Source: Pseudosporangium ferrugineum | GTDB taxonomy: Bacteria > Actinomycetota > Actinomycetes > Mycobacteriales > Micromonosporaceae | Length of the DNA stretch: 64,000 nucleotides | Assembly (NCBI RefSeq): GCF_003002065.1 | Contig: NZ_PVZG01000002.1 | Location: forward strand, 372,001-436,000 | Reading direction: 5' to 3' | Shown here: positions 17,114 to 24,554 of the stretch, piece by piece | Layout of the letters: each line of letters starts with the position of its first letter | Numbering within the stretch: the stretch's first letter is position 1 | The notes under the pieces: generated by a model | Database searches by the model: none | The model's input: only the letters and a program-made list of their open reading frames with translations | Told to the model about the DNA's origin: nothing | Made by a program: the position numbers and the translations under genes

Positions 17114-18291
17114 GGGCTTTCCTCATTCCGGTGGTGGATTCGGTGGCGGGTGGCGTGGCGCTGTCCCGGACGGCGCGCACGAGGACGATCACGGCCAGGG
17201 CCCCGGCCGCCGCCAGGGCTCCCGACAGCAGGAACACGCGGTCGAGGCCGGCCAGGGCGGCGTCGTGCAGCGCGGCCGGCACCGCGGCCGGGCCCGGAGC
17301 GGCCCGGCCCGCGGACAGGGCATCGGCGACGGCGGCCGGGTCCGGTACGCCCGCGGACGCCAGCGAGGCCGTCGCCCCGGCGTTGAAGGCCGTCGCGAGC
17401 ACGGCGATGCCGATCGCGAAGCCGAGTTGCCGGGCCGTGCTCACCGTGCCGGAGGCGATGCCGCCGCGGTCGGGCGGCACGCTGCCCATCGCCGCCGCGG
17501 TGAGGCTCGGCACGGCCAGCCCGGTGCCGGTGCCGGTCAGGGCGAGGCCCGCCGTGAGGCGGGCCAGCTCGCGTCGCCGTGCAGCAGGGCGGCGCCGGCG
17601 AACGATCCCGCGGCGACCAGGGTGAGACCGGCGGCGATGACCCGTCCCGGGTGGAGGCGGTGCAGCGACCTGCCGGCCTGCCAGGAGACCAGGAACGCCG
17701 CCCCCGCCAGCGGAAGGGTGGACAGGCCGACGCCGATGGGCGAGACGCCCTCGACGCCCTGCAGCCAGATCGACGTGTAGGTGAGCGGGGCGAACGCGAC
17801 GAAGTTGACGATCAGCGCCGCGAGATCCCCTGGACCAGCACCCCGCCGACGATCGGTCCCACCGCGGCCGCCGCGCTCGCGACCGCCGCCCAGAGCCCGA
17901 ACGCCTTGCCGCGGTCGGTTCCCTGGTAGGCGGAGTTGAGCAGCGCGGTCGTGGTCGCGAACAGCGCCGCCGCGCCCACCCCCTGCAGGATGCGGAAGAC
18001 GACCAGGGTGGCGTCGTCCGGAGCGGCGCCGCAGAGCGCCGACGCCGCGGCGAAGAGCGCGAGGCCGCCGGCGTACGTCCGCCGGTGCCCGAGCCGGTCG
18101 GCCACCGCGCCCGCACTGAGCAGCAACGCGGCGAGCGCCACCACGTAGCCGTCGACGATCCACTGCAGCGACACGGGGGAGGCGTCCAGGTCCGTCGCGA
18201 TGCCCGGCAGGGCCACCTGGACGACGGTGGTGTCGACCAGCAGCATGAACGTGCCCAGGCTGACGGAGATCAGCGGCATCCACTTCCTCAT
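17106..18291 (-). pseudogene. MFS transporter (DHA2 type) with internal deletion and frameshift
   Basis: Three reading frames together spell one DHA2 exporter. Frame one (18291-17812) gives helices 1-5: MPLISVSLGTFMLLVDTTVV, LADRLGH-type loop, up to GGVLVQGIS, then stops at once. Homology resumes in another frame at about 17820 with AALIVNFVAFAPLTYTSIWL, so helices 6-7 and their loop (roughly 100 residues) are missing. A second break near 17563 in the run CCC of GCTGGCCCGCC shifts the frame again; one extra C there would join ALLHGDASWP to RLTAGLALTGTGTG. The 5' ATG overlaps the SDR stop and the 3' end overlaps the hydrolase start, so both gene ends are intact. Confidence 0.88.
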
Positions 18292-18521
18292 AGGAAGTGC
18301 AGCCCGCCGTCGACGTTGAGCGTCTGGCCGGTCAGGAAACCGGCCCCGTCGGACGCCAGGAAGAGGATCGCCCCGACCAGGTCCGCGGGCGTCTGGTCGC
18401 GATGGAACGAGCGCTGATCGGAGGCGACGACGGTGTCGCCCGCGGCCAGGAACCGGTCGACGATCTCGGAACCGATGCCGCCCGCGGCGCCGGTGACGAC
18501 AACTGTGCGATGTGCAGACAT
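18288..18521 (-). pseudogene. Short-chain dehydrogenase reduced to its two ends
   Basis: A 77-codon open frame starts with a normal SDR nucleotide-binding end (HRTVVVTGAAGGIGSEIVDR, then FLAAGDTVVASD) and goes straight, in frame, into a normal SDR C-terminus (RDQTPADLVGAILFLASDGA then GFLTGQTLNVDGGLHFL). The roughly 170 residues between, with the NAG, Ser and Tyr-x3-Lys catalytic motifs, are missing. The join is near 18410-18420. The product cannot be an active enzyme. The start is shared with a MarR-controlled promoter and the stop overlaps the MFS start by 4 nt (ATGA), so this was the first gene of the operon. Confidence 0.88.
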
Positions 18522-18531
18522 GTCAGCCACC

Positions 18532-18549
18532 TTATCAGTCAACTGACAA
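18532..18549. promoter_or_regulatory. Putative MarR operator
   Basis: TTATCAGTCAACTGACAA is an 18-bp near-palindrome (arms TTATCAGT/ACTGACAA with one mismatch, 2-bp centre). It sits 11 bp from the SDR start and 63 bp from the divergent MarR start. Its size and symmetry fit a MarR dimer site. Confidence 0.6.
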
Positions 18550-18611
18550 CATGCAAGTCGGCTAGCGTGGTACCCGGACTCCGGGGGACGCGACAGGCGA
18601 GGCAGGGCACG

Positions 18612-19076
18612 ATGGCGGAGAACTTCGAGGACCGGCTGACGTACCTGATGCGCCGGGTGAGCACGGCGCTCGCGCAGGACGTCGACCGGGCGCTCCGGGA
18701 CTTCTCGATCACCCACGCGCAGTACGGCGCGCTCGCTCAGCTCGGCCTCGTCGACCCCGAGGCGCTCTCGGCGGCGACCATGGCGGAACGCAACGGGATC
18801 ACCGCCCAGTCGATGTCGGCCGCGATCGCCGGGCTGCTCGACCGGGGCCTCGTGCGCCGCGAGCCGCACCCGACCCACGGGCGGATCCTGCAGGTCCGGA
18901 TCACGTCGGAGGGCGCCGCCCTGCTCGCCCGCGCCCACGCCGCCACGGGAAGGGCCGAGGAGCGCGCCCTGGCCTTCCTCGACGACGAGCAGTACCGCGT
19001 CCTCCGCGACACCCTCCGGAACACCATGCACAGCATGGGCCTCTACCTGTACACCCCGGCCGACGACCCGGCGTGA
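18612..19076 (+). CDS. MarR-family regulator
   Basis: A 154-residue winged-helix regulator. The recognition region is ATMAERNGITAQSMSAAIAG and the wing is VRREPHPTHGRILQVRITSEG; flanking helices make the dimer interface. It is divergent from the SDR-MFS-amidohydrolase operon, with an 18-bp palindrome in the gap, so it probably represses that operon until a small aromatic-type ligand binds. The regulator is intact although two of the three genes it faces are broken. Confidence 0.92.
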   Translation: MAENFEDRLTYLMRRVSTALAQDVDRALRDFSITHAQYGALAQLGLVDPEALSAATMAERNGITAQSMSAAIAGLLDRGLVRREPHPTHGRILQVRITSEGAALLARAHAATGRAEERALAFLDDEQYRVLRDTLRNTMHSMGLYLYTPADDPA

Positions 19077-19306
19077 CCCGGCGGCCCCGGGTGCCGCAGG
19101 TCCGGCGGGCCGATGCTCCGGTCCGGGGTGACCGGTCTTGTCCTCGATCCGACGGGGTCCGCGCATTGTGGACGATCATCGGCCGGACCTAGTCTGCGGG
19201 GGACGACGGTTCACGGGGGTTTATCGGGCGTCACCGCACCAGCGTGCTCTCCGGCATCCTCGCTGACCCTCTCGTCGGACGGAACAGTCGCAATGGGGGG
19301 CAGGCC

Positions 19307-19663
19307 ATGAGAATGCAGGCCGTGCAGACCACGTGCGACTACGTGCCGGGTCAGTACTGGCCGGACCAGTACTGGCAGCTTCTGCCGGTCGGTTCCGCGT
19401 ACCTGATCCACAGCCCGTTGTTGAATCTCTGCCTGACCGCCCGGGGCTCCGGCGAGTCGGCGGCGGTCGCGACGACGTGCGGGGGATGGAACGACCAGTT
19501 GTGGCGGTGGCGGTTCAACAGCGACAGCACCGAGCAGTTCGAGAACGTCAATTCCGGGCTGTGCCTGACCGCCCGGGGCTCCGGCGAGTCCGCGGCCGTC
19601 GCCACGTCCTGCGACTGGAAGCAGGGCAGGCGCTGGGCCGACCAGCACTGGATCACCTTCTGA
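19307..19663 (+). pseudogene. Ricin-type beta-trefoil lectin fragment, likely N-terminally deleted
   Basis: A 118-codon frame with lectin-type repeats. Two copies of NLCLTARGSGESAAVAT/GLCLTARGSGESAAVAT (about 130 bp apart and nearly identical in DNA) are each followed by a Cys and a Q-W type motif (WNDQLWRW; WADQHWITF). A third copy is cut: the frame goes from MRMQ straight into AVQTTCDYVPGQYWPDQYW, which is the second half of the repeat. The start has a G-rich ribosome-binding site. The simplest reading is a secreted lectin whose signal peptide and first half-repeat are deleted. It could instead be a short intact lectin, so the pseudogene call is tentative. Confidence 0.55.
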
Positions 19664-19765
19664 TCCTCCGCGTCGCCCCGTTCCGGCGGGGCGGCGCCTC
19701 CGCGCGCGTCCTGAGCGGGACGACCGCGGGACCCGCGTCGGCCCGGGAGCGGGAGGGTGCCCGGG

Positions 19766-21844
19766 TCAGAGCCGCGCGGGCTGCCGGACGGCCGCCGCGG
19801 GCAGCGTGAAGACGAAGCAGGTGCCGCGCCCGCCGGGATTGGGCTCGGCGCCGATCGTGCCGCCGTGCCGCTCCACGATGCGGCGGCAGATGCCCAGCCC
19901 CAGCCCGGTGCCGGCGTACCCGGCGGTGCGGTGGGCGCGGTGGAAGCTGTCGAACACCCGCCCGTGCTGGCCCGCGGGGATGCCGATGCCGTTGTCCCGT
20001 ACGCGTATCTCCACCAGCCCGGCCTCGGTCAGGCCCGCGCCGATCTCCAGTTCCGGGGTGACGCCGGGCGCGGTGTACTTGACCGCGTTGCTGATGATGT
20101 TGTCGAGCAGCTGCCGGACCAGGATCGGATCGGCGTGCACCGGGGGCAGGTCGTCGACGTGGAACCGGGGCACCGGCGCGCCGCCGCTCTCCGCCTGGTC
20201 GACGCGGGCGGCGGTCAGCTCGGCGACCAGCGGGCCCAGCGGCAGGTCCACGGCGGCGAGTTCGGCGTCGCGGGCCGTCGTGTACGCCAGCAGATCGTTG
20301 ATCAGGTTCCGCATCCGCCCGCCGGCGCGCTGGACCCGGCGCAGCCCGTCCCGGGCGTCCTCGGTGGCCGGGTGCTCCGGTGCCTCGCCGAGCGCGGTGA
20401 GCGCGGCGTCCGACCAGCCCTCGACCGTGGCGAGCGGGTTGAGCAGGTCGTGTGCCACCACGCCGGCGAAGGTGGCCAGCTCGTCGCGGTGCCGGCGGTC
20501 CGCGGTCACGTCGCTGAAGATGCTGACCGTGCAGGGGCGGCCGTCGATGGGCCGGGGGATCGTCGTGGCGGTCACGTGCAGCACCCGGCCGTCGGGCACG
20601 TGCGGGTTCCGCACGACCATGTCCATGCTGTACGGCGCCCCGTCGCGCAGGACCTGCCGGAACGGCATCTCCTCGTCGGCCAGCGGGGTGCCGTCCGGGT
20701 GGAACAGGCCGTAGAAGGAGGTGCCGGCGACCCGCCGGTCGGCGCTGACCGCCCCGCCCATGAGGTGCGCGGCGGCCGAGTTGCGCAGGATGACCCCGCC
20801 GCGGTCGTCCATCACCACGAGACCCTCGGCCATGCTGTCGACGATCGTGCTCAGCACCGTCGCCTGCTCCCCGGCGAGCCGCTCCGAGCTGCGGAGGTCG
20901 CCGAGCAGCCGGTCCCGTTCGTCGCGGCTGAGCGCCAGCGCGAGGCCGACGACGGCGACCATCCCGACGAACGCCTGGGCGATGAGGGCGCGTACCGCGC
21001 TGTCGCCGATGTGCGCGAACGGGCCGTCGCCGTGCAGCGTGAACAGCACGGCGGCGGCGCCGAAGGCCAGATCGTGCAGGACCACGAAGCCGGTGTGCAG
21101 TCGCAGGCCGGCCCACACCGTCATGGTCAGCAGCGGGAAGGCGAGCGGCAGCCCGTGGTCGATGCCGAAGGCGACCGTGTACGTGACCACGGACATCGCC
21201 ACCACGGCGGCGTACTCCAGCAGGCGCCGGCCGGTGAGCGCGGAGGTCCGGTCGCGCAGCAGGGCACGCGGGTCGCGCCGGCTGTCGGCGTGCAGGCGGT
21301 GCAGCGCGTACCCGAGCCGCAGCCCCACCGCGCCGATCAGCAGGATGCTCACGGTGTTGCGGGTCATCCACACCGCGGTGGCGGTCCACGAGTAGAAGCC
21401 GTTCACGAGCCAGCCGGCGGTGGGCCCGATCAGCGCGCCGGCCGCGGTGGCCAGGAACGCCGAGGCGATCAGGTGCCACAGCTCGGCCACCCGGGACAGG
21501 GGCTGGTCGCCTCCGCCGCCCCACAGGTGCGGCAGCCAGCGGCGGAACAGGTACGCGAACAGGCTCGCCTGGGCCAGGTTCGCCACCACGAACATCGCCG
21601 CCAGCACCGCCGAGGCGCCGGTGGCCACGTTGACGGTCAGCGTCACCGCGGCCAGCGCCAGGGCGTCCAGCGCGCGGTAGCGCGAGCGGCGCTGGGCGAG
21701 GAACCACACGGCGCTGACGCCCGCGGCCGGCCACACCAGGCTCAGGTTGTTGCCGTCCATCAGGGTCTGGCGCCCGAGCCAGGTGGCGACCATGTAGAGC
21801 AGGGCGAAGGCCGCGGTGCGCCGCAGGGAGGTGCCCAGGGTCAT
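19766..21844 (-). CDS. MASE1-like membrane sensor histidine kinase with PAS domain
   Basis: A 692-residue kinase. Residues 1-300 hold eight or more hydrophobic helices with the MASE1-like start (WLGRQTLMDGNNLSLVWPAA). A PAS domain follows at about 330-450 (DSMAEGLVVMDDRGGVILRN), then HisKA with H-box AGVVAHDLLNPLATVEGW and HATPase with NIISNAVKYTAPG, DNGIGIP and GTGLGLGICRRIVERHGG. It ends without a receiver. Its ATG overlaps the stop of the response regulator gene by 4 nt (ATGA), so they form one transcription unit. The ligand of the membrane part is unknown. Confidence 0.93.
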   Translation of the reverse strand: MTLGTSLRRTAAFALLYMVATWLGRQTLMDGNNLSLVWPAAGVSAVWFLAQRRSRYRALDALALAAVTLTVNVATGASAVLAAMFVVANLAQASLFAYLFRRWLPHLWGGGGDQPLSRVAELWHLIASAFLATAAGALIGPTAGWLVNGFYSWTATAVWMTRNTVSILLIGAVGLRLGYALHRLHADSRRDPRALLRDRTSALTGRRLLEYAAVVAMSVVTYTVAFGIDHGLPLAFPLLTMTVWAGLRLHTGFVVLHDLAFGAAAVLFTLHGDGPFAHIGDSAVRALIAQAFVGMVAVVGLALALSRDERDRLLGDLRSSERLAGEQATVLSTIVDSMAEGLVVMDDRGGVILRNSAAAHLMGGAVSADRRVAGTSFYGLFHPDGTPLADEEMPFRQVLRDGAPYSMDMVVRNPHVPDGRVLHVTATTIPRPIDGRPCTVSIFSDVTADRRHRDELATFAGVVAHDLLNPLATVEGWSDAALTALGEAPEHPATEDARDGLRRVQRAGGRMRNLINDLLAYTTARDAELAAVDLPLGPLVAELTAARVDQAESGGAPVPRFHVDDLPPVHADPILVRQLLDNIISNAVKYTAPGVTPELEIGAGLTEAGLVEIRVRDNGIGIPAGQHGRVFDSFHRAHRTAGYAGTGLGLGICRRIVERHGGTIGAEPNPGGRGTCFVFTLPAAAVRQPARL

Positions 21845-22236
21845 CGCGCCGTCCCGGGACGCCGGGGCGTGCCGCTGTCCCGGGTGAGCACGTCGTGCAG
21901 GGCGTCATGCAATGCCGCGGGGGTGAAGGGCTTCGGGACGTACCCGGCGTGGTGGCGGGCGGCCCGGGCGAGCACGTCGGCGTTCCAGAGCACGGTCAGG
22001 AACAGCGCCGGCAGCCCGGGCAGCGTGGCGCGCAACCGCTCCAGCAGCTCGAACCCGTTCACGCCGGGCATGTCGATGTCGAGCACCGCGGCGTCGGGCG
22101 GCCCGTGCAGGGCGACCTCGGCGAGCGCGGTGGGACCGTCGTGCGCGCAGATGACCTCGTGTCCCGCGCGTACCAGGTGGCGCGCTATCAGGGCGCAGAT
22201 GTCCGGTTCGTCGTCGACCACCAGCAACCGTGCCAT
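21841..22236 (-). CDS. Single-domain response regulator (CheY-like)
   Basis: A 131-residue receiver with no output domain. The acidic pair is in LLVVDDEPD, the phospho-acceptor is Asp53 in AAVLDIDMPG, and the lysine is in GYVPKPFT. GGGAGG lies 8 nt before the ATG; a GTG 9 nt further up would be covered by that site. It is cotranscribed with the MASE1-like kinase, which is its likely phosphodonor. With no output domain it must act by protein contact or pass phosphate onward. Confidence 0.92.
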   Translation of the reverse strand: MARLLVVDDEPDICALIARHLVRAGHEVICAHDGPTALAEVALHGPPDAAVLDIDMPGVNGFELLERLRATLPGLPALFLTVLWNADVLARAARHHAGYVPKPFTPAALHDALHDVLTRDSGTPRRPGTAR

Positions 22237-22279
22237 CGGCTCCACCTCCCTCCCCGGAATCCCTATCGGCAGCGGGCGG

Positions 22280-22300
22280 CCGGGCGCTTAGCGCGCCCGG
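22280..22300. terminator. GC hairpin in the divergent gap
   Basis: CCGGGCGC and GCGCCCGG form a perfect 8-bp stem with loop TTAGC, followed on the plus strand by GTTTCGG. It lies between the response regulator and the MarR gene. There is no real U-run, so it may be an attenuator or just a structured leader. Confidence 0.35.
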
Positions 22301-22381
22301 GTTTCGGCCGGGAAGGGAGCGGGGTACGCCGGCACGGCGGTTGCGGCGGCCGGGCCCCGGCGCGGGTGCGAAGATGATCGG

Positions 22382-22889
22382 ATGTCATCCCCACCGGCCG
22401 GGCCCGCCGTGCAGGCGCTGATGCTGGCGAGCCGGGCGTTCGTCGGGCTCACCGTCCGGTCGCTGGCGGCCGTGGAGGGCGACATCACGCTGCCCCAGTT
22501 CCGTACCCTCGTGGTGCTGGCCGTCCGGGGTCCCCAGCGCAGCATCGACATCGCCGAGGAGCTACAGGTCAACCCGTCCACCGGCACCCGCATGCTGGAC
22601 CGGTTGCTGCGCAAGGGCCTGGTGCGCCGGGTGCGTTCCACGCAGGACCGCCGGGTGGTGCGCGTGCGCCTCACCCCGGGCCGGCCGGCAGATCGTGGAG
22701 CAGGTCATCACGCGCCGCCGCGCCGACCTCGAACGGATCGTCGCCGCCACCGCCGAGCTGTGGCAGCCCGCGGTCACCGACGCGCTCGCCGCCTTCGCCG
22801 CGGCCGCCGGTGAGGTCGGCGAGCAGGACTGGTGGCTCGGCTGGGCCGCGCACCGCGACGACGTGGACGAGGAGGCCGGCGTCAGCTGA
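22382..22889 (+). pseudogene. MarR-family regulator with a one-base frameshift
   Basis: Frame one gives a MarR N-terminus and winged helix (LPQFRTLVVLAVRGPQRSID, NPSTGTRMLDRLLRKGLVRR, RRVVRVRLTP). Homology continues in another frame as RQIVEQVITRRRADLERIVA to the end at 22889. Removing one G from the GGG at 22678-22680 restores RLTPAGRQIVEQV, the usual MarR sequence, and gives a 168-residue protein. So a single extra G either inactivates the gene or is a sequencing error. The 3' end overlaps the convergent YwiC-like gene by 8 nt. Confidence 0.8.
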
Positions 22890-23640
22890 GCAGGATCGCG
22901 CCCAGCACGGCCAGGCAGCCGGCGATCTCGATCAGGCCCACCCGCACCGGGGCGAGCCGGCGTCGCGGCAGCAGCCAGGCGCGGGCCAGCAGCAGGGCGA
23001 AGACGACACCCAGCGGCACGCTCAGCCAGGCCGCGACGGCGGCGGCGACGAGGTGGTACGCCACCGAGGCCCTCCGGTACGCGGCACTGCCCCGTTCCCG
23101 GATCATCGTCTTGACGTAGAGCACGGTGCCCGCGAAGTAGAGCAGGACGGCGGTGAACGCCACGCCCACCGTGGCCGGCGGCTCCCCGGCCACGGTGGCG
23201 GCGACCAGCACCATCAGGCAGCTCTGTGCCACCGAGGCCAGGTCGTTGGCCAGGGCGCGCTCGCGGCGGCGCCAGGCGTACGCCACGTTCACCGCGAGCA
23301 GCAGCGCGTAGGCGGGGGCGTAGGCGAGCACCCCGGGACGGGCCGCCACGACCACCGCGCCGAGAACCGCCGCGACCGGCGCGTACGCGAGCAGCGGCGC
23401 CCGGAACCGCCGCAGCCGCCGCGTCTTGACCGCCTGGAGGGCGTAGTAGGACGCCAGGTAGCCGGCGAGCCACGCCCCCAGCAGCGGCGCGTGCGGCCAG
23501 CGGAACCCGGCGACCAGCACCCCGGTGAGCCAGGGGAGCAGCAGCATCGCCCAGGCGCCGTGCTGGGGCGGGACGAACCGCCGCACGGCGCGCCGCCGGG
23601 CGGAGGGGCGCGGTGGCCGGGCGGCGGCGGTGGCGGTCAC
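22882..23640 (-). CDS. YwiC-like integral membrane protein
   Basis: A 252-residue protein with seven or eight hydrophobic helices and the family start RRFVPPQHGAWAMLLLPWLTGVL. In Bacillus subtilis, ywiC lies in the nitrate respiration region next to narK and fnr. The same association is found here, with narK and narGHJI less than 2 kb away, so a role linked to nitrate or nitrite handling is plausible although none is proven. The GTG start overlaps the stop of the upstream HTH gene by 4 nt (GTGA). Confidence 0.85.
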   Translation of the reverse strand: MTATAAARPPRPSARRRAVRRFVPPQHGAWAMLLLPWLTGVLVAGFRWPHAPLLGAWLAGYLASYYALQAVKTRRLRRFRAPLLAYAPVAAVLGAVVVAARPGVLAYAPAYALLLAVNVAYAWRRRERALANDLASVAQSCLMVLVAATVAGEPPATVGVAFTAVLLYFAGTVLYVKTMIRERGSAAYRRASVAYHLVAAAVAAWLSVPLGVVFALLLARAWLLPRRRLAPVRVGLIEIAGCLAVLGAILLS

Positions 23641-24326
23641 CGGACGGCCTCGGCCGGCAGGCGCACGACGCAGGCGTCCGGGGCGCCGAAGGGTTCCAGC
23701 ACCGTGCCGTCGGAGGGGGCGCCGCGCTGGTCGAGGATGCCGCGGATGACGCCGGCGTGCAGCCCGCACATCGCGTCCGGGTCGCGCCCGACCAGGTCCA
23801 GGAACGGGCAGGTGCGCAGGTGGATCTCGGTGGGGCGGCCGTCCGCCGGCGGTTGCGGCCGGGGGGTGAAGCCCAGCCCGTCCAGCACCGTGACGACCGT
23901 GTCGGCGGGCGTGCCGCCGGGCGTCGCCGCCGCGAGCTGCCGTCCCCAGTCCCGTCCGGCGCGCCCGGCCTCGTGCCGCACGTCGCCGCCCGCCCGGGTC
24001 AGATGCTCCAGCAGCGCCGCGGCCAGCGCCCGGTACGGCGCCGGCGCGGGATCCGTGGTCGTCGACCGGTAGCGCCACGCGGGCCGGCCGGGGCGCCCGC
24101 CGCTGGCCCGCGCCTTGACCAGCAGGCCGGACTCGACGAGGCGGTCCATGTGCGCGCGGGTGGTGGACAGGTGCTGCCCGGTGCGGGTGGCGACGTCGGC
24201 GGCGGTCAGCCCGCCGGCCTCGGCGCGCACCAGCCGCAGGATCGTCGCCCGGCTGGCGGAGCCGAGCGCCCGGTGCCGATGGGTGTCGATGGCCTCGCCG
24301 CTCGGCCCGGTCCTCGGGGTTTCCAT
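23637..24326 (-). CDS. ArsR/SufR-like winged-helix regulator with conserved cysteines
   Basis: A 229-residue regulator. The HTH covers residues 20-70 (HRHRALGSASRATILRLVRA, DVATRTGQHLSTTRAHMDRL, VESGLLV). The C-terminal part has Cys173, Cys187 and Cys219 in RTCPFLDLVGRDPDAMCGLH and GAPDACVVRL. SufR-type repressors bind an Fe-S cluster through C-terminal cysteines with C-x12-13-C spacing, so this may be a cluster-based sensor of oxygen, nitric oxide or iron; that is inference. It is divergent from narK and cotranscribed with the YwiC-like gene. A perfect 10-bp palindrome just upstream of its start suggests autoregulation. Confidence 0.85.
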   Translation of the reverse strand: METPRTGPSGEAIDTHRHRALGSASRATILRLVRAEAGGLTAADVATRTGQHLSTTRAHMDRLVESGLLVKARASGGRPGRPAWRYRSTTTDPAPAPYRALAAALLEHLTRAGGDVRHEAGRAGRDWGRQLAAATPGGTPADTVVTVLDGLGFTPRPQPPADGRPTEIHLRTCPFLDLVGRDPDAMCGLHAGVIRGILDQRGAPSDGTVLEPFGAPDACVVRLPAEAVR

Positions 24327-24335
24327 GGTTACCTA

Positions 24336-24345
24336 CGTTATAACG
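24336..24345. promoter_or_regulatory. Palindrome at the start of the SufR-like gene
   Basis: CGTTATAACG is a perfect 10-bp palindrome, A/T-rich in a GC-rich setting, 9 bp before the regulator's ATG. Likely an autoregulatory operator or a -10 element for the minus strand. Confidence 0.45.
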
Positions 24346-24456
24346 CTTCCCGGCGTCAAAAAAAGCCGGTGCCCGCCCGAAACCCGAATAAACCGCGTTC
24401 GATCCGGATATTCTGCCCATCAGGAGCCACCGCTGGAGGGGAAGCGTCCCGTCCGT

Positions 24457-24475
24457 ACAGGACCTAAGTCCCTGT
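24457..24475 (+). promoter_or_regulatory. DosR/DevR-like box upstream of narK
   Basis: ACAGGACCTAAGTCCCTGT is an inverted repeat with core AGGACCTAAGTCCC, close to the DosR consensus GGGACTWWNGTCCC known from mycobacteria, where narK2 is DosR-controlled. It lies 80 bp before the narK ATG. No dosR gene is in the window. Confidence 0.55.
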
Positions 24476-24554
24476 CACGCCGGTTTTCGTGACGGCACGC
24501 TGGGCGACGGGAATCGGGCCGGCCGACCACCGGCGACGAGACAGTGGAGACGAC

